Assembly (NCBI GenBank): GCA_024704765.1
Contig: JAKMXF010000128.1
Span: forward strand, 1 to 26,708
Length of the DNA stretch: 26,708 bases
Reading direction: 5' to 3'
Source: Oopsacas minuta
Taxonomy: Eukaryota; Porifera; Hexactinellida; Lyssacinosida; Leucopsacidae
A model generated the notes under the pieces. It was not told the DNA's origin. It did not search any database and worked only from the letters and a program-made list of their open reading frames with translations. A program made the position numbers and the translations under genes. Within the stretch, counting starts at the first letter, position 1; each line of letters starts with the position of its first letter. Below, one piece after another: positions 1 to 10,859 of the stretch.

Positions 1-180
1 TAACAGGAAAAATTTAGGAAATACATAAAAATCGTTGACTTGTAGATGGAAAAAAAACTGGACGTGCTGGAAAGAATCTGAAAGCAATTTGAATTCAGAG
101 TAAAAAACTAGCTTAGAAAATGTCAATCTAATACTTGATGAGAAAATGAAGTTAAATTTTGTTGACCTGTGTAATCGTAG

Positions 181-350
181 AACATTGTTCTAAACAGCAA
201 AAGGGGGTAATTCAATACGCTGATTTCGATTTTGACACTCTTGAATTTGTACCGATGAAATCTCTTACAGTATTCCCTTCTATTAATATTTTTAGTCAAC
301 GCAAACAAATTGAACATTTTATGGACTGGATAATCATAGTATATTGGAAA
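181..350 (+). CDS. Possible exon of unknown protein (weak)
   Basis: An open frame of about 56 codons follows an acceptor-like TCGTAG at 175-180 and could end at a GTATAT donor near 336 or at the stop near 351. Its composition (QYADFDFDTLEF, then VFPSINIFSQRK) looks more protein-like than random AT-rich translation. No family is recognised and no partner exon was found. A chance ORF is a serious alternative. Confidence 0.2.
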
Positions 351-399
351 TAACTTGTTTTGTGGATTTTAAATCCGAGCGGAGCGAGGAAAAATTACA

Positions 400-581
400 A
401 AATTACAACCTGTGCCGACAGCTTAGTCTATTAAATTCAATTTGTTTACCAAGTGGCACTATTAATTGGAGGCACTATGTGCATTGGAATTAAACCTAAC
501 TCATAGTCCCTCCAACTAATAGTGCCACCTTTTAAACAAATTGAATTTAATAGACTAAGCCGTCGGCACAGGTTGTAATTT
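400..581. repeat. Foldback (palindromic) MITE-like element
   Basis: Two arms of about 80 bases, 400-479 and about 503-581, are inverted copies with a few mismatches; both begin AAATTACAACCTGTGCCGAC from the outside. The spacer is only about 20 bases. It carries no ORF and resembles a foldback or MITE element. It ends about 80 bases before the first Ginger1 C-half exon, so it probably sits in that gene's intron or flank. The family and target duplication are not clear. Confidence 0.8.
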
Positions 582-660
582 ATTATTTTTTTCATACTAA
601 CAGAGTTCACGGGATGTATAATTCATAATAAATAGGAAATTGAATAAGATGCATATTCAG

Positions 661-3078
661 ACTGGTAAAAATTGGTCACAACTACTAAAATCGGCTGTAC
701 TCTACATGCTCTCAACGAAGAAAAATCTCATGGTGATACACCTTTTCGGGTGATTTGGGGAAGGGATTCGAGGTATCAGATCTCACCCCTACTTTCAATA
801 ATTTCTCAGTGTCAGCAGAGGAAGCTATTTTTGCTCTCTATGGTTCTGTTTAGATTGAAGATTCAGAAGAAGTATACTCTCCACCACCTCTGGAAGAACC
901 ACAAGAGTATATAACTCTCCTAGAAGATTTCAGAACAACAAATTGGGAGCTAACTAGAGAAAACATTCGCACTGACAGTTAAAGCAAGGATAGTATGACA
1001 AAAAAGTGAATCAAAATAGGTAATGTCAATAGTAATTAACTTCTTTTAATATCTCGTGTTGTATATAGCAGACTTTGTGATAACTTTGTCGTATGATAGA
1101 CAAAGCGCGTAGTTTATATGTTGATGGGGTTTTGTAACAGTTACCTAAGCCATAATAGACAAACCAATAACCAATTTCCTGACGTCAATAATGATAATGC
1201 ATGGAGTTGTTTTGAGATTTGTATGTAGCGACCTGGGTTGCAGGTTTGGAAACTCCTTTTTATTACTCATATTTATTGACTATACAATTTACTATATACT
1301 AATGTCTTAGACCAGAGATAAAAGAGGGCGATGAAATCGTATACACCAACATGCCCAAAGTAAAGAAATTGCCCAATGCAAAAGGACAGAGTAAATATTT
1401 GGGGCCATATACTGTCTCGTGGATAACTAAAAGCCGTGAAGTGATTCCTAACCCAAAATTTGGGACCAGAAAGGAAAAGAAGATCCCGATTGATAAAGTG
1501 CGACCTTTTTACAAACGTGATGTCGAACTTAGAATCCTGGGCGTAAAAGAAATCTCAAAATAGTAAAGATACGATTGATCTTCCAAACAAGAATTCACGA
1601 AAGGTAACTTAAAAGTGCTAATATTTAATTAATAATGCTAATGATGATCCAAACTCGTATTTTCCTTTGTAGTAGAGCATTTGTTTGGATTTTCCAAATA
1701 CACAATTATTTCGAAAGTAGATGACTTGAAGGTTACCTTAAAACAGTATTTATCTGATCATACCTTTATGGCGCCAATACATCAGAAATTGCATGGAAAC
1801 CTTCATCGTCATCATACCTTTGCTCCTAGCACATCATTGTTTTCTTTACTCAAAGACACCACAAAAGATAACATGGTAAATTCTAAATTTAATTTCTAAC
1901 AACATAGTATTATTAATACAAATCTTATCAATAATGATGCTTTATCATACGTTTAGAAAACAGAAATTCGATAAGTTTAATTGAGCTGGACTACAGAACT
2001 GTGCCCAGAGTTGGGAGATGCACTTACTGCAAAATATACCGAAAAAGTATTGTATGGAATTGTAAGTCTAAGATTATGCATAGTGGAGTTCGCTTTTTAG
2101 CAATGGAAAATCGTGCAAAATAGGAGTTGCTAATAAACCAATTCCACTGTAATTACATTTCAATCGGTGCTTGATATGGGGTACTGACAGTTTGCTGCAC
2201 TGAGTACACGGATTGGGCGGCCGACCCACCCGTACTCCTTCGAACTGGGTCTTATCGAACGTAGGCTAGTCCCTGAGCCAACATTGGAAATTCATGTATT
2301 ACATAAGTGTAATCTAAGGATTGATTTTATCCTGAATACTGAGAAAAAAAGTTAAATTTGAATCATCTTATAATGTCAGATTTATGAAATATTTCTTGTA
2401 CTCCTAGGCAGTTCAATACCTTAACACATGCTCTGGGAAACTTTCCTGAAGGTATTAACAAGACCACTCCTGATTTTTTCACTGGAATCCCAAAGATTTC
2501 TATAGTGTCGGAAAATGGCAGAGAGATGCTTGTGCGAAGTTAGGGCTTAATTTTGATCCGCCGAACCGAACAATTTAGTTGGACAACCTCTTGATGAATA
2601 TAAGCATTGGGAGACTACACCCATGATTGGAGATGGGAATTGCCTTTTCCGCTGTCTTTCTCAAATTATTACAGGAAGCCAAAATAGTCACATTCAACTT
2701 AGATCCATCATTACGCGCTTTATTGCAAGTGAAGGGACCACAAAACTTGGATGGTATTTCCATCAGAAAGAGATAAGTCCGTCCACATACTTATTAGACG
2801 AAATTCCCATCCTAATTGTAGGAACCTGGGGAAGCGAGGTAGACATTATGGCCGCTTCTGCCCTTCTGAATGTTGAAATTTTCATCGCTAACAACGATTA
2901 TCACGAAAGGGGATCTCTTTGTCGCAAGGTTGAATGGAGCTTACCTCGTGCAAGTACAATCCAAGTAATACTATATATATAACTAATTACTACCTTCATT
3001 ATGAGGCTCTGACATCAATGTTGGATAGCCCTACTCCTACCTATGGAATTAAATCTGATTACGTGCCGACAGTTTAAT
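661..3078 (+). pseudogene. Ginger1 transposase, C-terminal half: integrase end, GPY motif, OTU protease (decayed)
   Basis: This is the C-terminal part of a Gypsy-integrase-like transposase of the Ginger1 DNA transposon group. The exon at 661-1019 carries TGKNWSQLL, ALNEEKSHG and TPFRVIWGRDSRY, the tail of the integrase core. A GTAATG donor and TTAG acceptor join it in matching phase to 1311-1562, which contains GDEIVYTN and the GPY motif (SKYLGPYTV). Weaker exons lie at about 1679-1874 and 1957-2061. The exon at about 2408-3078 has a linker and then an OTU cysteine-protease domain: catalytic GDGNCLFRCLS at 2629-2661 and a candidate His in YLHYEAL near 2992. Ginger1 transposases are known to carry an OTU or Ulp1 domain after the integrase. 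Frameshifts (about 690, 800, 2515, 2575, 2965) and stops show it is dead. The zinc finger and DDE core are missing here; a matching N-terminal half is at 14620-15876. Confidence 0.85.
2190..2290. other. GC-rich segment inside the Ginger1 gene, unidentified
   Basis: A locally GC-rich stretch lies in an intron between Ginger exons. It contains the near-palindrome GGGCGGCCGACCC and, on the minus strand, a CAGTTCGAAGG sequence vaguely like a pol III B box. It could be a SINE fragment or the end of a DNA transposon; neither is established. Confidence 0.3.
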
Positions 3079-3532
3079 GAATTCTTCCTCTACGAGAACC
3101 ACTTAACGACCAATACATCCACCTAAAGTGTATTGCGGGACTGGCAAAGTAACTGATGATTCTTAGCCGATGATTGCTTAATTTTCTTAATAACAATTCA
3201 CGTTATATTATGTATATTTTATCCATATATGTCATTTTTATGTACTTTGTATTTATTTATGAATTCATTAAACTCTCATATCTTTTTCCGAAATTTTGTT
3301 TAATTAAGGCACAATTAGTTTAGGAGAAAGATCGTTTAATATAGTAACGTTTCATGTTTACTTGCACACCTCCTAAAACTCTTATTAACATTATTAAAAC
3401 CAATAAAATGTTATCTAGACATTTGCGAACCAAAAGTTAGTGAATAATTATCACTTTGTATATTGTATCAAATATAGGTGAAATATTGTAATTTGTAAGG
3501 CATATTACATCTCTAGTGTATAGATAGTTGAG

Positions 3533-3608
3533 TATTACAATGAACCACATGTACAATTCGTGTTACATACTTAAATCTCAGAATTCTAAACTCTCCTCAA
3601 ATACTACA
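3533..3608. repeat. Inverted copy of 14369-14443, candidate right TIR of the OTU-type Ginger1
   Basis: These 75 bases match the reverse complement of 14369-14443 at most positions, sharing AGAATTCT and the CACGAATTGTACATG core. One copy lies about 450 bases after the OTU exon and the other about 180 bases before the first Ginger N-half exon, which is where right and left terminal repeats would be. No CCGG/CCGT target duplication was seen, so assignment as a TIR is inferred from position. Confidence 0.6.
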
Positions 3609-3636
3609 TTTTTCCAAAAGTTGTATAACCTTTCGG

Positions 3637-3664
3637 ACCTGTTCGGATTAGAGAGGGTATACTG
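3637..3664. repeat. pogo/Tigger-like terminal end
   Basis: GTTCGGATTAGAGAGGGTATACTG reads as a right-hand pogo-like end (reverse complement begins CAGTATACCC and includes AATCCGAACAG). A related end lies at 25368-25397. No intact partner end was identified beside it. Confidence 0.4.
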
Positions 3665-3783
3665 TGGTTAGCAATGGATTTCACTATTCGAATGAAAGAC
3701 TCAAATTGCAAATGATTACGAGGAGAATTGATTCGATTGTTTACTGGTTATTATTAGAAAACTTTGTAAAATTCATAACAAAC

Positions 3784-4514
3784 CTATCTGTCCAGTAGCA
3801 ATAATACATTCGTCTAGATCATTATTAGGAAAAACAGATAGTGAAAGTATATCATCATTATGTTGATCGTAAAACCATTGGGTGTTGTTGACTATATCCA
3901 TAACAACTCCAACTGCTGCAGCATTATACACTATATGACTTTCATTCAAGAATTTAAGGTTAGAACGACAATCAAACCCCCTATAACCAAATACATAATC
4001 CAATTTAAGCGAGTTGAAGTCTGTGGTACCATCTCTAGTTAGTACTTTCGTGCTTTTAGAATCGCAATCTCTTTTGCTAGAATCCATTTTACCTTTATAT
4101 TGAGGTATATCAGTTCTATCCGAAATATCACGTACTGGATTTACATACGTCTTTTGCTGATAATCAATTTTCAATTCCCAATCAATATAACTATCATAGC
4201 CACCATCATCTTCTGAAGATAAATTCATTTCATTATTCATCAGTTTCCTATCAGTGCTTCCAACAGAATTAATAACCTTCCAGATTAAGATTGAGGTATC
4301 GTTGCCACCCAATGATACTAAATATGATCCATTATTTGAAAAGCGTACACATGTAACATGTGCAGAATGTCCAACATAACTCTTATGCTTTGCTTTATTC
4401 ACATAGGAAGGGTATTTGTAAATGCGAACATATCCGAGATCATCACCTGTAGCCATTAGCTTAGTATTGTTACAATCGAGGGTATTCACATCGGTTATAT
4501 CAGCCCCTTCATAC
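3784..4514 (-). CDS. EML5/EML6-like WD40 protein, internal exon (end of one unit, HELP motif of the next)
   Basis: This exon of 243 codons plus partial codons encodes part of a microtubule-associated EML protein built of tandem HELP plus WD40 units. In order it has ATGDDLGYVRIYKYP, GHSAHVTCVRF and LVSLGGNDTSILIWKV, which close one propeller unit; an acidic linker (NLSSEDDGGYDSYIDWELK); then the HELP motif DYVFGYRGFDCRSNL and the first blade of the next unit ending IATGQIG. The acceptor is TTGCTCTTGTAG just before 4514 and the donor ATAG|GTTTGT is after 3784, giving phase 1. The ORF runs three codons past the donor to a stop. The frame is intact. The protein continuation that fits is 23183-24765, which lies upstream on this strand. 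The preceding exon was not found. Best match in architecture is units 2 to 3 of EML5/EML6. Confidence 0.9.
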
Positions 4515-5566
4515 CTACAAGAGCAACATAATTAGAACATAGTAAAGAGGTGTAGAATCTGCGGTGAGGTCGGAAAAAAACAACATGATTATAGTTGTTT
4601 TGGTAATAAGTGTAACGTTAAAGTGGTCACATGACCATACTCGGAATAATTCCAAAGTAACGCAAGATTATCTCAGGAATATGTTAAAATCCATCCTCCA
4701 AACTTATCCAAATTCTATCGAGTGACCCTTGTTCGACTCCGATCGACAAATTGAGTCTAGTTTCGCACATATCAGCGCTCTAAATGACAGTCTCACTCGA
4801 TTTTACGAGATCGTCCCCGTGGCTCTCTAATTCTCTTGCTATTCTTTCATATATTTCTTGTAAATACATGATAATATCGTTTGTTCTTGAGAGAAATATA
4901 TCTATAATTATAAATATATTATGTCTTAAGACGTGAATCGAGGCATTTGACCCCGGAATACATGCTAAGTTTATCAGAAAATTTTAAACTAGTCTAGCTA
5001 TAGTTACTAGTCATTCTGAATAATTGAAAATTATAACTCTTGGGAATGGGAATAATCCAAATCTGTCAACTGAAAAACTGTATAATGTGACAGATAGGGA
5101 TAGGTGGTGGTTTGACACAATATACAGAGTTCCAGTTGATCGAATTATGATTATCCCAATTCCGCCGAGTTAAATTTATGCAATTATTTAGAATAAGTAG
5201 TCACATACTGAATCTTCAAACAGAAAATTTTCTGATCAACTTAGTATAAATAATTAAAAAACGCCCCGAATTATGTCTTTAATCACATATTACCAAGTGC
5301 CGGTGTGGAAGGATTTCTCACCACAAAAATTCTCTGAATTAATTGAATAATTAATAACTTTGCGGTTAAACTACATAAGACATAGTTTGATAAAATTGAA
5401 ATGGGAAATGAGAATGCTATATATAAATGAAGGAATCACCAAATTGTTCATAACTAGATAATTAGCTGTAAAAGAATTCGTAATCAAACTTTTACCATGT
5501 AAATATCTTGAAAATATAGAATATTTATTTTAATTTATAAATTGTGTATAATATTTGTACTAATTT
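4515..5566. other. AT-rich non-coding stretch
   Basis: No ORF, RNA gene or clear transposon end was found. The preceding EML exon would be expected somewhere upstream of 4514 on the minus strand, but no GPD..GIW-like WD40 coding sequence is visible here. TGGTCACATGACCAT at 4624-4638 recurs in similar form (GGTCACATGACCAT) near 17215. Confidence 0.5.
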
Positions 5567-5829
5567 TCAAATCATCCCAATCATTGCTCCCAGAGACATA
5601 GCCACTTTAATTTTTGTGCCACCCATGGCACAGGTAGCACATATGACAGGAAGCCCCAAATCATAATACTCTACAGATGACATGATAAATGAATAGTATA
5701 CATTGATGCGAAGATACTTGAAGTTTTTTGTGAAAAACTCCCAATACTCAGTGGAGTCCTTGTAATGTGTACCACTAGTGCACAAACAGTAAAATGGCTG
5801 TATCTCCGGGAGGAATGATCGGAATGCTT
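5567..5829 (-). CDS. Unrecognised ORF, possible last exon of a membrane protein
   Basis: An intact frame of about 87 codons ends at a stop at 5567. A pyrimidine-rich tract and a TTTTCAAAG acceptor-like site precede it, so it may be a terminal exon rather than a whole gene. The sequence starts polar and aromatic (FLPEIQPFYCLCTSGTHYKD, then STEYWEFFTKNFKYL). It then turns hydrophobic (YYSFIMSSVEYYDLGLPVI, then MSLGAMIGMI), which suggests one or two membrane segments. I do not recognise the family. The absence of stops and the non-repetitive composition favour real coding sequence, but a transposon fragment or chance ORF is possible. Confidence 0.35.
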
Positions 5830-5839
5830 TGAAAATCAC

Positions 5840-8147
5840 AAAAAATATTAGTTAGACTGTAATCAAAATTTTATAATAGTATACGTAGTTATACTATTTT
5901 AAAATTTTAATTGTATTGAGAGTCACTATGTAACTTGGTTGGAAATTCGTAGAGAATTGTAAACTAAACACAATGGAACCCTGCTTAACGAACACCAGAA
6001 TATCCATCACCCTGATAATCAGACTACCTCTCTTGACCACTCATTGAGGTTAATCCATACTAGCTAGGTGTCTGCGCGAAAGCTCTGCCCCTCCAATTTG
6101 GCATAAGTATACAGCTTCTAAATATTGAATTAGTCTTGTTAGCTGCGGGACTCAATATCTCGGCACTATATGCCTCGCGTCCTGAAATATAGGAAAATTA
6201 CTGAATAGATTATCCAAGATCTATCTAAATGAAAAATTATGACTGCACTCGTCACACTATAGCAGCTGCACAAGTTTTTGATTTTAATCTCGGTACTATG
6301 TAATCTCGGTACTATGTGCTTTGAGTAATACAAGATTATCATAAATGTCGAAATTTAAGAAAATTAGATCATTTTGTACAGTTATGGTGTCGTAAAGTTC
6401 CATGATGAGTTAGCATTTGGTCAACGTGATACAGTCAGAATATTTAACATATTGAGGAGTATCTGTAACTCAAATTACAACAATCTAACAACAATATTGG
6501 CTGAGGAGTGGCTAATAATCCGATTTTTCGAAAGTACTATAAGGTGACAATTATCTCGTCATAGGTAAGAATGCCGAGGGAATTGTCACATTTTTGGAAA
6601 TAATTTCGTAATAGGTATGAACTTTGTTCCAAGATTCAAAGTTGTCATAACCAGGTCCAAAATACCCCTGTATACCAAAAATCAGCCCTGGGGTTTTCAG
6701 TTTCTTCAATCAATTCTGGACATATATACATATAAGAATATACCTATGTATACGTATAGGGTGCAATCTAGAAAGATGATAGAGTGCAAAGTGATTATAG
6801 CAGTAATAAAAAATAATAGGATTGTGTGGAATCCGAAACGATGGACAATTTACTCAAGCTGTACCGAAAGTATCATTCTCGGGCTATATGCTCATAGATA
6901 ACTTCGAACTGAGATGGGAATGGTGTGATCTAGATCGTTTAAGTGATGACATAGACAAAGTGGTTACACTAATTGGATGTTAAAATACAATGAATGTGTT
7001 GTCTAAGAGCTATAAATCCGAAGATCAAGCTAAAAACATAGATATACAGTAGATAAGGGATACAGTGATAATATCAGCACTGAAAAGAGAACTTTGGTCC
7101 GTATATTTGACAAAAAGAATTTTGAATCGCATCGAGCAAATAATACTACATTCAGTTCAAGAAAAGAACAGAGCATCTAGAAATACCATGCAGAAAACTA
7201 TATAGCCAATTTTGATATGCTAAACTATGTACCTTAGTTCCCTGACTGAACAGGCGCCAGGAAATTCTCACGCACTTATTCAAGGAAATACGATAGTGTA
7301 TGTATCGTATATAATAATATTCGAAATAGTGATACAGCAAAGCCTAGTTAATACAAAGATGGATAATGCGGATTTCCGGATAAGACAAAGACACAATTAC
7401 ACTTGATCGGGTCCCTATAGTGTTGTCTAAATCGGTATAGTCTTATAAATACGATGTCCGAATTAGGTAAACAATATTAAACAGTCCTTTTGGGTTCGTA
7501 TTAACGAGGTTACGCTGTATATAGTTAGTGAATATTTGGCCGAAAATTATATGCCCCTGCCATAATCACTAAATCCATTATCTACTGTAACCAAAGAAAT
7601 TCTCGAGATCTTAAATGTAGACTAGTATGCCCAGGGGCGTACCTTGCGGGGGGGTGTGTGACACCCCACTCATCGCTAAACGGCCGGTAATCAGAACAGG
7701 CTAGAGTGATCTAATCCTGACAGCCCCAATTTCCACGAGACTTCATACTGCCATGTTAATAATAGTGATTACGTAATTAATCTGAGAAATAATTTCGCTC
7801 GCTACACTCTCTGGTAAAATAAATGATAGCACTAGTTTTCTAACAAGAGGCGGAATCCATTCAGCCAACACCTAAATACTTATTCTAGCCCTGCTCTTGT
7901 GTAATTGGGGATTGGCATTGGTTATATGATCGTAAAGGAGTACTGAATAATTAGAATATATGATCACGATACTTGAGTGAGTAGGGAAAACAGGGTGCAG
8001 TTTACAAAATATAATGTTATACCTCATACGTATATCGAATTTCCCCATTATAATAATTCACACAATAAACCCCATTTGACTAACTACTGGATCTTAAAAA
8101 ACGATAATTTCAGCGAGTGGATTAGGCAAGCGCTGAGTACTTTATAT
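5840..8147. other. Gene-poor region with scattered transposon-end-like sequences
   Basis: No recognisable gene. A Tigger-like end (CAATGGAACCCTGCTTAACG) starts near 5971. ATCTCGGTACTATGT is directly repeated at about 6287 and 6302, with a related copy near 6157. TTCGTATTAACGAGGTTACGCTGTA near 7489-7513 looks like a pogo-type right end. CAGGGGCGTACCTTGCGGGG near 7632 looks like a hAT left end. ORFs at 6617-6901 and 7152-7340 have no recognisable features and are probably chance. Confidence 0.4.
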
Positions 8148-8510
8148 ATCAGGTCATTTTACGTCATTTTCAGGTCATTTCAGGTCATTCAGACTCTTTA
8201 TAGCTCGTTTTCAGGCGAGAGTTTACGGTATTCTCTCTTCTCTGATAATCTTACCTTACTAACCTCGTCACTTAATCAACCCGTAAATTGAATTGAATTA
8301 CTTTCCATAATAAAGTCGACCAGTTTCGAGTATGATATAACTTCCTGCAAATAGGCTCTCGTCAAAATCAATACTGAGTCAAAACTGGCAGTATATCCAT
8401 CCATCCCTTAGTGTATGGTTCCCCATTCCTAAGTCGATTATTGCACTCAATGGAATCTTAAACGACCTAAATTTGACCTGAAAATTACCTAATTAACATA
8501 AGATAGAAAT
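8148..8510. repeat. Dispersed repeat, inverted copy of 13495-13970
   Basis: About 360 bases match the reverse complement of 13560-13930 with many substitutions and small indels; the best-kept part is about 8320-8440 against 13610-13710 (for example ACTGCCAGTTTTGACTCAGT on the other copy). One end has a run of AGGTCA motifs (8151, 8172, 8182). It carries no transposase and is probably a non-autonomous DNA element. An ORF at 7977-8291 overlaps it and is not credible as a host gene. Confidence 0.75.
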
Positions 8511-8780
8511 GGACTAGAGTTGGGCCATGATTCACAGTACATGTTTAGCATCTAATAGTACCCTATCTTAAATTACATGCAAACTGTTGGAATTTGTAAC
8601 AAACAATGGATAGTTAAATGATATAATCTCAGCTCAGCTCATGTAATGCATAGCATTAGTAAAATTTGCACACTCAAAATAACAAGAATCATTCTACACC
8701 TTTTAGACACACTCATAATTGTAAAATATCTAAGAAATTGACCATCTTTTTGTATTATTGTGTTACGTTTTATGCATTAG

Positions 8781-8975
8781 AAACAAACGGATCATGAGAT
8801 TATACTATTAGATTTAGAAAGTGCGTTAAGGGAGATATTATATTCAGTAAGACTTCCAGAAGATTATGAGGACGATATTATTGCAAAAGAAAAGGCAATA
8901 ACTTACAGACAAAATTCACCATTGGAGTGCACTTTAAACAAATTAATCAAAATTGTTAATCATTTATTAAAGATA
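8781..8975 (+). CDS. Exon of an unrecognised gene (first of two)
   Basis: After an acceptor-like TATGCATTAG, an open frame begins KQTDHEIILLDLESALREIL and continues SVRLPEDYEDDIIAKEKA to NHLLKI. It has no ATG, as expected of an internal exon. An in-frame stop immediately precedes the acceptor. A GTAAAA donor follows 8975 in phase 0; without splicing the frame ends at 8990. It is amphipathic and charged, likely helical, with an acidic patch EDYEDD. The family is not recognised. Phase agreement with 9125-9271 across a 149-base intron supports a real spliced gene. Upstream exons were not found. Confidence 0.45.
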
Positions 8976-9124
8976 GTAAAAACATTCTAAAATGCATGGC
9001 TTGAATATTGTTATTGTCCTGAAAGTATATATCTTATACGTAATAACTTATTATATACCATTGTTACCCTTGTGGAGTGGAGAAGTTTTAAGTAATGTGA
9101 ACCAATTAACTTCTGTTTGTACAG

Positions 9125-9271
9125 ACAGTAATGCTAGCGTTGTTTAGGATAGTAAAGCATAGTATTTTTAATTCTGAAAGCAGATTGAGGGAAGCAGATA
9201 TTATCAGGACCATTTACATGGATATTGATGATAGATTCATTCGCATTCACACATTTAGCTACAAAGTGTGA
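9125..9271 (+). CDS. Terminal exon of the same unrecognised gene
   Basis: A good acceptor (CTTCTGTTTGTACAG) is followed by a phase-0 frame of 48 codons, TVMLALFRIVKHSIFNSESR onward, ending FSYKV and a TGA at 9271. Joined to 8781-8975 this gives about 113 residues of C-terminal sequence. No domain is recognised. The short length means chance cannot be excluded. Confidence 0.4.
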   Translation, partial: TVMLALFRIVKHSIFNSESRLREADIIRTIYMDIDDRFIRIHTFSYKV

Positions 9272-9528
9272 GGGGTACTGACGTTTGTTAAATGAATATT
9301 AATTGCATTTTCTATTCATGATATATGTCTTTATACAATATATTGAATAATTTGTGTAATTTGATAATATGATGTGTGAATTAGACTTGTATCTCCTATA
9401 TGAGTTATATATATAAGTATTTATTTGAGTATTTGATTTATAATCTTATTTATCGAGCTAAATGGAACCTCCCTAAAATTGAAATCGTAATTATCTACAA
9501 TGGAGTTTATATTACATGTATATGTTTT

Positions 9529-9589
9529 TTAGCCTAATAGCAATATTACTCTATAACTTTCTAATAGAGTAATATTGCTATTAGGCTAA
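9529..9589. repeat. Perfect 26-bp inverted repeat with 9-base loop
   Basis: The arms 9529-9554 and 9564-9589 are exact reverse complements (outer end TTAGCCTAATAGC), with loop AACTTTCTA. No mismatch in 26 bp, amid heavily decayed repeats, suggests a young foldback element or a constrained structure. It could be transcribed as a hairpin. It lies about 260 bases after the unrecognised gene's stop. Confidence 0.9.
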
Positions 9590-10061
9590 TGAAGGAAGTG
9601 CTAATAGGCGAATACCATTGTAATATATAATCACAAAGCCCACCATACACGATGCAACTTTGTTGTATGCGACAAATTTACATGGTGTTCAGGAGCGGCT
9701 CAAATTGTCAGGCCAGTCAAGGCCATAACCTATTCAATTGTATGATCCGCAGGGTTGCCCTTAAGCAGGGATGTCCTGCTCTAATTATAAGTATGGGAGC
9801 GGTATTTCAAATTTCAAATTCAATTGAATATATCCTAATTTCCAATACAAAATTCAAACAATATACCGGTATTTGAATTAATAAGATAAATATGAAAATT
9901 ATCAAAGGTTTAGTACTAAATCTGAAAATAGAGTTCTAACAAGTAATTAAGTACCCAAAATTATTTAACTAATATTACTGCCAAATTTCTTCTTGTTTAT
10001 GGGGTTCAGAAAATTTGGATTTCAAGCCATGGATATCTGTTGCTGAATTATGGTGCAAGAG
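9590..10061. other. Non-coding, possible small repeat remnants
   Basis: No convincing gene. GCAGGGATGTCCTGCTC near 9766 looks like a hAT-type end. ATTTCAAATTTCAAATTCAATT near 9804 and AAATTCAAACAATATACCGG near 9849 are simple AT-rich inverted motifs. The ORF at 9652-9876 shows no recognisable features. Confidence 0.35.
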
Positions 10062-10411
10062 CTAAGATTTAGAATATTCCAATGGTCTCCAAATAGTCAG
10101 TGGTGGACCATTAAGCTGGATAAACAGCAAAGAAGAAACGTGTTCTATTGTAAGCCAGTTTCGTTTCTCATCCAGTATGATATTCATTTGACTAAACCTC
10201 CTTTCGCATTCAGATGAGCTGCATGGAATAACTTCTACGCAGTTTATCAATGGCCTTAAAGCAGAAGGAGTTCGAATACCGATGTTGTCATAATATTCGC
10301 AAAATGCATCAACTAGGATTATTTCTGGTNTACAGCCACTTGGATATTCATACCTTGCAGGCACGCTTGTTGTTGTACCAGATGCAGCCAGAGGATTAAA
10401 GATCTAGGCCA
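10062..10411 (-). pseudogene. hAT transposase C-terminal dimerisation fragment
   Basis: The frame runs from just after a stop (IFNPLAASGTTTS, then PARYEYPSGC) through an ambiguous base near 10330 to the hAT dimerisation region: PSALRPLINCVEVIPCSSSE, CERRFSQMN, SSLLFIQLNGPPLTIWRPLE. It ends YSKS followed by TAG and then LL, where relatives usually have Trp, so the stop is probably a Trp-to-stop change. Only the C-terminal 115 residues are present; the DDE core was not found nearby. It belongs to the hAT group whose C-terminus reads SSxECERxFSxMN, and is distinct from the ZMYM1-like fragment at 11292-11594. Confidence 0.8.
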
Positions 10412-10532
10412 GCCGTGCCCTATATGTCGCTCAGATATTGAGAACACATTTCAAATATTTGTTAATTAACACTAATTCAAGTTATTGTTCTGTTTTCAGT
10501 CTATTAAACTAATTCATATTCACTAATAAGGA

Positions 10533-10760
10533 ACTCCATTCTAACAAATGCAAACATATGAAAAACTCATTCTAACAAGTGTAAACTGTAGAAATTCTAA
10601 CAAATGACTACTTCTAAATTTTAACAAATGCATGCACCCTTTTCTTCATTATTCTATCATTAAGAAATTCATAAGTCAACAATCCTGCATGATAAAATTT
10701 AATAGAACCAAATATTGACTTCCATTAATTGATAATGCTTGAAAACATCAAACTTGATAG
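10533..10760 (+). repeat. MULE-associated terminal repeat copy with TTCTAACAAATG motifs
   Basis: Short repeats of the form ATTCTAACAAATGCAAACATA occur several times at 10535-10632. Their reverse complement recurs at 25618-25715, just before the MULE transposase. The following 10660-10760 resembles 22145-22245 (ATTCATAAGTCA, then AATTTAAT and TTGACTTCC). Taken together these look like ends of one non-autonomous MULE-related family. Confidence 0.55.
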
Positions 10761-10859
10761 ATCCAGAAATAAATGCATTTTATGATAGGATAAAGGTGTG
10801 GCTGACAGCCGCTATTAAAAATGCCAAAAATCAATGGCCTCAATTTGAATTTTGTTGAA

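Noticed and set aside
661-3078. Gypsy LTR retrotransposon origin of the integrase pieces
   Set aside because: No reverse transcriptase, gag or LTR is visible, introns interrupt the gene, and the OTU domain after GPY is the Ginger1 arrangement.
6617-6901. ORF of 94 codons
   Set aside because: No motif, start context or splice partner; composition is what AT-rich sequence gives by chance.
7977-8291. ORF of 104 codons
   Set aside because: It overlaps the dispersed AGGTCA-rich repeat, is not conserved in frame in the inverted copy, and has no recognisable domain.
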